A stretch of 64,000 nucleotides of DNA. Source: Bradysia coprophila (taxonomy: Eukaryota > Arthropoda > Insecta > Diptera > Sciaridae). The stretch lies in assembly GCF_014529535.1 (NCBI RefSeq), contig NW_023503493.1, positions 1,488,001 to 1,552,000 of the forward strand, given 5' to 3'. Both the position numbers and the translations under genes were made by a program. Shown piece after piece: positions 56,385 through 64,000 of this stretch (positions are counted from its first letter, which is position 1; each line of letters begins with the position of its first letter). The notes under the pieces were generated by a model, which was given only the letters and a program-made list of their open reading frames with translations, was not told the origin of the DNA and made no database searches.

Positions 56385-57944
56385 AAAAGATGTGAGGTTA
56401 GCTTCGATCTGGTGCAGGGCCTAAAGAATACAATCAAGTACACTTTTCGTTAAAGAAAATTCATTCTCAAAATTCTTTCTTTCCTCACCAAGTAAATATT
56501 TCGCTTTTTGTCACTTAGTGTCCTTCTCGGTTTTTTGATAGTGAATCAAAGAGAATCAAAATCGGAAGAGGAATTTTTTCTTGAGTTCGTAATGAAACTA
56601 TTCTGTTTTCATTACGAAGTCAAGAAAAGTAGAGGTATAAAACTGGGTCGCTATTTTTTAAACTGTTAGACACATCTCTTATCGATAACGACGAAAAAAA
56701 TTGTGACAAACTTTTGGTAATATGGTCCTCTACATAGTAAAATGAATGTTTAAAAAAATTGAAGTACCAGATTTAAAATCAACATAATCTGTTACAGCTG
56801 ACAAGCATATGAACAGCATTATTATCGGGTCTATTACTTTCATCGATCAAAGTATTTTTCCTAACTAGTGATGAAATATCGTGGCTTCGTCGCTTCTTTT
56901 CCATGCTAAAAGGCATTTTTAGTGAATTCGATTCCGAATCGAGCTGGAAACCTCTCATTCGCTAAAAAAGCATTTTGATTTCGAATCTTGTACTTCAATT
57001 TTTTAAACATGCATTTTACTCTATAAAGGACCGTATTCACCAGAGATTGTAATTAGTTTTCTCGTCCTTAACAGATAACAGATTAATCATGTCCGGAGCG
57101 TTAGCGGAGGACTTGACGCAGTCTAACTTCCAAAAAAAGAACGAAGAAATTTTTTTGAGGCGCGGCAACTACATATAGGCGAGAATTTAAGTTTCTTTCC
57201 TTTGGCCTGTATCACCACAAATCCTATTCTATCTTATTCGCGCTTCAAATACGAGCAAAACGAGCTATCACTCGACTATGTAGCTTTAAAATTGCCGGAG
57301 ATACATCGTTTTGAAGTTGGTCATTTTGATAGAAAATACACCAAATTGACTTTTCCCAAACAATCAAAATCTTTCAACTTACTCTGTATGTTTCTGTCTA
57401 TCTATCTATCTGTCTATCTATCGACGGTCGATCTCGGAAACTAGTCAGCCAATCTCCATGAAATTTGGAGGAACCTCAGGGTGGGCATAAAAATGAAATT
57501 GTGATACGCCATTACCCCAGGAAAAACCAGAATTTTGTTTTATTGGCCTCGAAGTGGTTTCTGAGTGTGGTTTTCGAGGGTCGGGAACGCGTTTTCGGCT
57601 GTAGCTTAGCTGTATTGAAACCTACAGAGGCGTGCGAGCCATCAAATGAAAGGTATTCGTAACACGATTCGAACAAAAAAATAATTTAGAAAATCGGGGC
57701 AGATTCGTTTGAGCTAGAGTGATTAGAGTGACCAAATTTTGAGCTACTCGAGCGTAGGATGAAAGGACTAATATTTTTTTGGATTATGAGAGATAGAGAA
57801 TTACTTTCTTCGGCAAAGTCTCAGAGTCTTACGAGTAGAACAGAGGGGCATATGTGAAAAATGTCGAAAGTTGGAAATGGGTGGGTCAATTGGGGTTTTG
57901 GAGATATTTCTTGAATGGTGGCAGATAGAGAATTACTTTCTTCG

Positions 57945-58235
57945 TCAAATTTTCGAATTTCGTCCAATTTTCGATTTTCGTCAAATTTTCGATTTTCGTC
58001 AAATTTTCGATTTTCGTCAAATTTTCGATTTTCGTCAAATTTTCGATTTTCGTCAAATTTTCAAATTTCGTCAAATTTTCAAATTTCGTCAAATTTCGCC
58101 AAAATTCCGAATTTCGTCCAATTTTCGATTTTCGTCAAATTTTCGATTTTCGTCAAATTTTCGATTTTCGTCAAATTTTCGAATTTTGTCAAATTTTCGA
58201 ATTTCGTCAAATTTTCAAATTTCGCCAAATTTCCG
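57945..58235. repeat. 18-bp minisatellite in family A copy 3
   Basis: TCAAATTTTCGATTTTCG units with an irregular stretch CAAATTTCGCCAAAATTCCG in the middle. Confidence 0.9.
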
Positions 58236-58490
58236 AATTTCTGTTATAAACTGTTATAAAAAGCAATGTTCTAAAACTTCTAAAACGACTGATATCCCAA
58301 CAAAAATCTCTTCGAGAAAAGTGTGACGCAGTCTTTGAAGTACAATTTCTAAAATGAATGATATCGCTAGAGTTGACGCTTTCAGCTTCGTTACGCAAAA
58401 ATTAAATTTTATACCCAATTTTGTTCAAACAAGCTGGCTTAGTTTTTCTCATCATCTGCCAAATAATTTTTACCAAAAAAAATTTGACTG

Positions 58491-58578
58491 TAGGTTTCCC
58501 CTTACTCAGGGAGTTCAATTCGACGTGTTACAAACGTATGCGTAAACCTATAAGACCCCAGTACTTCGTACGGGTCTA
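58491..58578 (+). mobile_element. 88-bp terminal fragment of family B
   Basis: TAGGTTTCCCCTTACTCAGG through CGTACGGGTCTA equals the last 88 bp of family B. It replaces about 24 bp of the family A hairpin arm (compare 45440-45475), joining in a short A-run. Only the terminal part is present. Confidence 0.88.
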
Positions 58579-59230
58579 AAAATCTGCGTCGCAAAGTGGC
58601 AGATGTTCAGGAACAGACCAGCAAGAAAATTTATCTGCCACATGCGACGCAGATTTTTTTGCTAAAATTTTGGTTGTTTCCAGTCAAATTTTTTTTGGTA
58701 AAAATTATTTGGCAGATGATGAGAAAACCTAAGCCAGCTTGTTTGAACTAAAATTGGGTGTAAAATTTAATTTTTGCGTAACGAAGCTGAAAGCGTCAAC
58801 TCTAGCGATATCATTCATTTTAGAAATTGTACTTCAAAGACTGCGTTACACTTTTCTCGAAGAGATCTTTGTTGGGTAGCCGTATGTGACAGGTTAAAAA
58901 TACTTCGATTGATGGAAGTAATAGATCCGATAATAGCCTAGCCGTGTGCAAGAGATTAAAAGCTTGTGACCAACATTTTGGGCATAAGATCTGCTCAAAA
59001 AAATAGAAAATTTGAGTTTGTTCTTACATTTTTGTTCAAAAATATCGGAAAAGAGGACAGATAAAACACACTAGTATCCTGAGTACACTGTAACATCCTA
59101 ATTATTTTTCTTAAATAATTATTTGATTGAATCTAGTTCTTTGCGTTTCGTTTCAAAGCTTTCTTAAAATTTGACCAATTTTTAATTCTGAAGTGTCACA
59201 ACTGTGGCCAAGACAAAAGTTTAAGTTTAA

Positions 59231-59755
59231 GATATAATTGTTACGTCTTAGGCTAGGTGTTTAGGTTTTTCTTGGTCTTTTGTGTGTAATTACACTTTTT
59301 TGTCGGATACACACTTTTTCAAAATCAAGTACCCGCAATGTGTAAAATGCACGCTTAAAGTAGGCCCTGATTTTTCCGCACCGTTTTGGGCACTTCAAAA
59401 GCAGTTATAATTCAAAATATTTAAAAGTCCTTTCATCTACACTGTATTTGAACGCCAGAGCTCGCTGCGCTTGTAAGGAAAATTTTGGCTAGTTCTGGAA
59501 AATTCAACAATCTCACTAGTGCTAAAATAGCTATTTTGAGAACAAGTTAGTAAATGGGACATACGATGTGTTACCAAAATCATTAGTGTGTAAATATCAC
59601 TGATATCTCATGTTCATACCAAAGAAATAAATATTTAGTAAAGATAGAGAATATTTTATCCGCCATCTGTGAGGTCGTCCAAACACCTACGACAAACCTC
59701 ATTCACATAGGCCACTGTTCACACCACAAAGGACTAAAGAGTAATGCAATAATTT
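59231..59755. other. Stretch without recognisable gene
   Basis: AT-rich. No exon or ordered repeat can be supported. Confidence 0.45.
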
Positions 59756-60001
59756 TTAACATTTGTTACATCTCAACAGGCAGTGGCAGAAGTAATCCCA
59801 ATATAAGACGACTAGTCATAGATGCACGTGAATGTTAAGCGAATTATAAGAAAAATGTAACACATTTTTACACAAGAAATTGTCATAAGAAAAAACAAAT
59901 TACATTTTTCTTATGATTCGCTTAACATGTCCATGTATCAAAGCTAGTACTTCTACTTACATATACTGGCCACTGCCTGTTGATATGTGGCAAATGTTAA
60001 C
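59756..60001. mobile_element. MITE with TTAACATTTG...CAACAGGCAGTGGC arms
   Basis: TTAACATTTGTTACATCTCA faces its complement at 59980-60001. Inner arms include TCAACAGGCAGTGGC, TGTTAAGCGAATTATAAGAA and ATGTAA. About 246 bp, non-coding. Confidence 0.8.
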
Positions 60002-61098
60002 GATGTTTGTTGTCGCTAACAATAGCCTCTTATGATGGCAACAGTGACCAAGGCAATATTGTTTGTGTCGTGTAATGCATGTTATGAATGCATGTTTTGG
60101 CATAGAAACAGTTCATTACGTCGCAGAATTGCATAAAAGGCTGTACGCAACACGACTCGTACGCTTGTGTTATATCACACACAATGTCTTGTAAACCTCG
60201 GCTTTGTTGGAATTTCACGGATTCCAATCCGGACTTCTAATAAAACTAAGATGTTCACACTTTGAACGTTTATTAGAGAGTGCCTTGTTCTATGAACAAA
60301 GCATCGTATTTATACCTAATTCTAAGTCTACTACGTTGATATTCATTTCATTAGGCTACTATTTTAGTGTGTCTCCTCGAGTGTTCGACTTGAACGAGTT
60401 ATATTAATTGTATAACTCCAACAGGCTTCGCCTCTGGTTGACATCTAGTGCGATAACATACCGTCAAACGATTCTTGTTGCATAAATAACTATTACTTTC
60501 TTGCCGCGATGACGATGAAAATTGTATACGTTCGGAAAGAGTAGTGGTGTACGTACACACAGGAGAGCGAAAGACATTTAAAATTGATTTGAATGTCACC
60601 GGTTAGATAAGTGACGGGGAAAATTAGAAGGGAAATTGAAAATTTGTTTTATTCTGTCAATTTGAATTAGCTGTGCACTGGATCGTGAAATGGTTTTTGT
60701 TTTTCGGTTAAAGTGTTTGCTTTGTTTTATTTATACAATTTTCATCATATTCATCAACTCAGACGAAATTGTCATTTTATTTTGAACATACAAAACAGAT
60801 CCGTACAAAGGGTGCACGCAATTTTTTTTTTTATTTTTATAAATGTCATGTGTTCATAAAAGACATGTGTCCTGAAACAACATGCACTGACAAAAAATCG
60901 TTGAAAATCATACCTGTGTCAGGTAACTTTCCTCGTGGACAATCTAGATTATCTGCCTCAGATGCATTTTTTTATGTGACACTACCACCAATTCCCTTGA
61001 AGATACCCCATTTGGCAGCAATTCTCTAAGCATCATTTTTACGGAGATTTTGCATTTCTACCAAAACTCAAATGGCCGCTGTCATCAATTTTGTTCCA
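60002..61098. other. Stretch without firm gene
   Basis: A short frame at 60690-60788 (MVFVFRLKCLLCFIYTIF...) resembles a signal peptide, and a frame near 60910-61029 ends TLPPIPLKIPHLAAIL after a CAG acceptor. No donor links them convincingly. Confidence 0.35.
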
Positions 61099-61302
61099 AT
61101 AGGTTTGTTCCAAGGTCATTTCGAAATGTCAAATTTCATCCACAGAAGGCAACTTAATCTCAACTTTCAGGTTGACGAAAATTTTAACGAAAAAATTTCA
61201 AAGAAATTGGTTGACGTTTAGGTTATGTTCATCTCTGTGGATAAAATCGTCGGCGTTCGTATTGTCAAAGCTCGGGTTTACAGTTATTTGGAACAAACCT
61301 AT
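61099..61302. mobile_element. MITE with ATAGGTTTGTTCCAA ends
   Basis: ATAGGTTTGTTCCAA and TTGGAACAAACCTAT bound 204 bp. The inside contains TCAAATTTCATCCACAGAAG and TAGGTTATGTTCATCTCTGT. The piece at 61425-61540 is a partial inverted relative. Confidence 0.85.
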
Positions 61303-61769
61303 TAACGTTTCTGCTTCATATGTGAGCACGGGAAGGACACACGTATCGAGCACCTTACGTTTCAGACTATAGTTCATTCAGTTTTAACAATTAACCCGAA
61401 CTTTGACAAGACGATTTCATCTACAGAGATGAACATAACCAAAACGTCAACAAATTTCTTTGTAAATTTTTCGTTAAAATTTTCTTCAACCTGAAAGTTG
61501 AGGTTAAGTTGCCTTCTGTGGATGAAATTTGACATCATTTAAATCATTTTGATGACCTTGTAAACGTCAGACACGATCCCAGTAGTCAGACATGTCGAAT
61601 GAATTAGACGATAGATTTGTATGCAGTTAACGTCAATTGATTGAGTTACAACTTAACGACAACTAAAGTGCGGTTACGTTGACGAGTAACAAACAAACTA
61701 CATTATGAACCGAAGCGATAGCGGCGAACATTTTAACTTTTCCATACTGAACCGAATCAAAAAAAAATC

Positions 61770-62394
61770 TCTTCAAACGAAAGTGTCCTTCAATAGGAGT
61801 TCAACGAGCTATCATGGGCGCGCGTTAGCATAGCTCCCGTGACGCAAGTCCTATTACTGGAAAAAATTTCAAAATTTTTTTTTTGTCGTAGATTCTGCAG
61901 TATATATACAGCAAATATTGAAGTTCTACAATTCAAAGACAAATGACTCCAAATTACCATTAAAAAAAACTAGGCGTCCGTACCAGTTCAACGAGCTATC
62001 ACACGTTCTTGCAGCTTAAAATTTGGCCACGCAAAAAATCTTCCAAGAAGCCCCATTTCCATACATTTTGGTCAATTTCAGTACTTTAAACGAAATGAAA
62101 AAATCCTACGTTACTTTGTTAGTCCGTCCGTCCGTCCGTGTTTCCTATCTTCTAAAGTCTTCTTTAGATTTTGTTGAAATTTTGGGAGTAGATTCTAGTC
62201 GTCATTCTAAGACATTCCAGAAAAAAAAAATTTGGGGGGAACCGGCCTCGTTTCGGAGCTAGGGCTCCTCGAAGTTCCCATATAGGCCCCATATAAGAAC
62301 ACCTTTAAGTGTGTGTGTGTGTGGATGTGTATGGTAGAACTTTGTTCGCTTTTGGTATTTGGTAAGCTCGGCTCGCCTCAATTTTTTTTCCTAA
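61770..62394. repeat. Tail-like repeat with GTCC microsatellite
   Basis: It contains GTGACGCAAGTCCTATTAC at 61839, GTTCAACGAGCTATCA twice (61799 and 61986), a GTCCGTCCGTCCGTCCGTGT run at 62131 and a GT run at 62312. These are the same kinds of building block as the family A and B tails. Boundaries are uncertain. Confidence 0.5.
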
Positions 62395-62755
62395 ATTTAG
62401 TATTTTTAAAAATTTTATATTTTTCAAAATTTTCTAAATTTTTCAAAATTTTCTAAATTTTTCAAAATTTTGTAAATTCAAAATTTTGTAAAATTTTCAA
62501 AATTTTTTAAATTTTATAAAATTTTTTAAATTTTTAAATTTTTTTAAAATTTTTCAAATTTTTTTACATTTTTTTAAATTTTTACATTTTTTTAAAAATT
62601 TTTACATTTTTTAAATTTTTTAAATTTTTTTAAATTTTTTTAAATTTTTCAAATTTTTCAAAATTTTATAAATTTTTTTAAATTTTTCTAATTTGTCAAA
62701 ATTTTTTACATTTTTTGAATTTTTCAAATTTTAAAAAAATTTTCAATCTACTAAT
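62395..62755. repeat. A/T low-complexity tract
   Basis: Almost entirely AAATTTTT, TTTTTAAA and CAAAATTTT words with very few C or G. It directly precedes a GTGACGCAAGTCC hairpin. Confidence 0.9.
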
Positions 62756-62772
62756 TCTTTCAAAAGAACTGA

Positions 62773-63199
62773 TATCAGTCAAAAACACTCAAAAGAGTAA
62801 AAGTGACGCAAGTCCCTGTGCATACTTACAAAACAACGGATATCGCTGGAGGTGACGCATTCTGCGCTTGTACGCAAAAACTGTAACAGCAAAAATTTGA
62901 CCAAAGAAATTTTACCAAAAAAATTTTGCGTCACAAGTGGCAGATGTTGAGGAAAGTACTTTTAAGAAATTTTTTAAAATAGGCAAGAATATGTCCTAAT
63001 ACGTCCGAACCATCTGCCACTTTGTGACGCAAATTTTTTTTGGTAAAATGTTGTTTCTAGAATTTCTTTGGTCAAATTTTTGCTGTTACAGTTTTTGCGT
63101 ACAAGCGCAGAATGCGTCACCTCCAGCGATATCAGTTGTTTTGGAAGTATGCACAGGGACTTGCGTCACTTTTACTCTTTTGAGTGTTTTTGACTGATA
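62773..63199. mobile_element. Foldback head, GTGACGCAAGTCC family, complete copy
   Basis: TATCAGTCAAAAACACTCAA and its complement begin arms of about 195 bp with only a few mismatches. Each has AAAAGTGACGCAAGTCCCTG, GGTGACGCATTCTGCGCTTG, GCAAAAATTTGACCAAAG and, near the loop, TTTTGCGTCACAAGTGGCAG. It is the best preserved stand-alone copy in the window. Confidence 0.92.
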
Positions 63200-63279
63200 G
63201 ATCATTACAAACGGTTAACTACATCCGGAGAAAACACTACTTAGCACCTTCACACATTTTCAGGTACTTCTCCATATTG

Positions 63280-63850
63280 GAGATGAGATTTTACAACGAA
63301 AGTTTTACAAAAAGAAAATGCGTCACAACGGGGCAGATGATTATTGTCGTTTATCGATAATCGATAATTATCGACTTTTTTATCGAAAATTATCAAAACA
63401 ATATCGATAATCGATAATTATTGATAATTTAATAATTATCAAGATATCGATAATTCGATATATGGACATTTCGGTCCGAAAATCCGATATTTATCGATAT
63501 ATTCCGATATATTGGTATATTATCATGAATTTTCAGATAATTATTAAATTATCGATAACGATATGATTAATCAATTATCGATAATTTCTTTCGATTGATA
63601 TTATCGATAATTTTGAACGTCTCCCATCCCTAATGAGGGGTTTCCCCAGCATGTGCCACCTGTGACGCATTTTCTTTTTGTAAAACTTTCGTTGTAAATT
63701 CTCATCGGTAAACTTTTCGTCGACACCTTTTCTTGTTAAAATTTTCTTGGTCAAAACTGATTACGTTGAGGCACAGAATGCGTCAACAAAACTGATATCA
63801 AATGTTTTGGAAGTTTAATTTTTACAGTACTAGCGTCACCTTTTCCTCTT
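63280..63850. mobile_element. Variant foldback with a TATCGATAA array in its loop
   Basis: The left arm GAGATTTTACAACGAAAGTT, AAAAAGAAAATGCGTCACAA and GGGGCAGATG faces ATGTGCCACCTGTGACGC and its complement from 63650. The loop (63345-63620) is filled with TATCGATAA, ATCGATAATTATCGA and CGATATA words, a dense palindrome cluster. Distal right-arm motifs (AATGCGTCAAC, GATATCAAATG) resemble the other heads. Confidence 0.75.
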
Positions 63851-64000
63851 TTGAGGTTTTTGTGGGATTTATTAAGGTGGTAAAGACGTTTGCGAAATTC
63901 TGCTACTTGTTTACAATTCGTGAGTCTGTTCACTTTAGGCCTTATGAAGAAGCGGAGTTTCTCAAACTTATTTTACCACCTAATTCGATTTTTCAAGTGA

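Larger units (their letters stand above)
57087..58876 (-). mobile_element. Family A composite repeat, copy 3
   Basis: Minus orientation, TCATGTCCGGAGCG to TTTGTTGGG. It lies in the right arm of the long inverted repeat. The left arm at 53465-53485 holds the empty site CGGCTATTAATCTG, so insertion was exactly between A and T with no target duplication and no loss. The head carries an 88-bp family B fragment (58491-58578). Minisatellite of about 16 units, partly degenerate. Confidence 0.9.
51976..59230. mobile_element. Long inverted-repeat element with three nested insertions
   Basis: The left arm (51976-55315) and right arm (56405-59230) are complementary once insertions are removed, leaving arms of about 1 kb and a 1.1-kb core. 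Landmarks in order inward: GGCCACAGTTGTGA, GAAAGCTTTGAAACGAAACG, AAAAGCTTGTGACCAACATT (as read on the right), GTCACATACGGCT, ACTCTATAAAGGACC, TCGTTATCGATAAGAGATGT, TCACTTAGTGT, and AAGAAAATTCATTCTC (right). Insertions are a hairpin element in the left arm (52028-53163), family B in the left arm (53885-55074) and family A in the right arm (57087-58876). No transposase was recognised, so it is either a foldback transposon or an inverted duplication. Confidence 0.75.

Noticed and set aside
60690..61029. Two-exon secreted peptide gene
   Set aside because: The first frame looks like a signal peptide and the second has an acceptor, but no donor in phase joins them and no poly(A) signal was seen.

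Overview
The window is AT-rich eukaryotic DNA, most likely from an insect and plausibly a dipteran. I infer this from consensus TATA boxes with arthropod-type initiators, GT-AG introns (some about 70 bp), AATAAA signals, and a copia-type retrotransposon whose primer-binding site matches the anticodon arm of initiator tRNA-Met. The species cannot be named from sequence alone. No rRNA, convincing tRNA, CRISPR array or bacterial-type operon was seen.

Host genes are sparse. Two are well supported. One is a 4-exon plus-strand gene (22325-23703) for a 245-residue cysteine-rich secreted protein. The other is a 3-exon minus-strand gene (35340-37107) for a 293-residue secreted protein with a Pro/Thr-rich and Cys-rich tail. 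Both have signal peptides, consensus splice sites whose phases join exactly, and poly(A) signals; the first also has a strong TATA box. Two weaker candidates are a terminal exon at 20271-20453 and a signal-peptide exon at 27981-28040.

The rest is a layered mass of repeats. (1) Family A (7989-9812, 45247-46844, 57087-58876) has an inverted-repeat head, an 18-bp minisatellite and an 800-bp tail. (2) A second composite (20676-21956, and reversed at 37990-40790) joins a related head to a 109-bp minisatellite. (3) Family B is a 1.2-kb repeat (11041-13748, 15972-17176, 53885-55074, fragment 58491-58578). (4) A copia-type LTR element with nearly identical 171-bp LTRs lies inside the first family B copy. 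(5) A LINE with an intact reverse-transcriptase core sits inside the second 109-bp array. (6) A long inverted-repeat element (51976-59230) has been hit by three other repeats. (7) Elements built from short CGATA-type palindromes occur at 24.3-27.4, 33.4-34.8 and 63.3-63.6 kb. (8) Many MITE-like foldbacks are scattered throughout.

Several nested insertions can be proved within the window, because the undisturbed target is present in a sister copy or in the opposite arm of an inverted repeat. Insertion sites, target duplications and relative ages can therefore be read directly. The most notable pattern is that related hairpin heads are attached to unrelated minisatellites in different composites.
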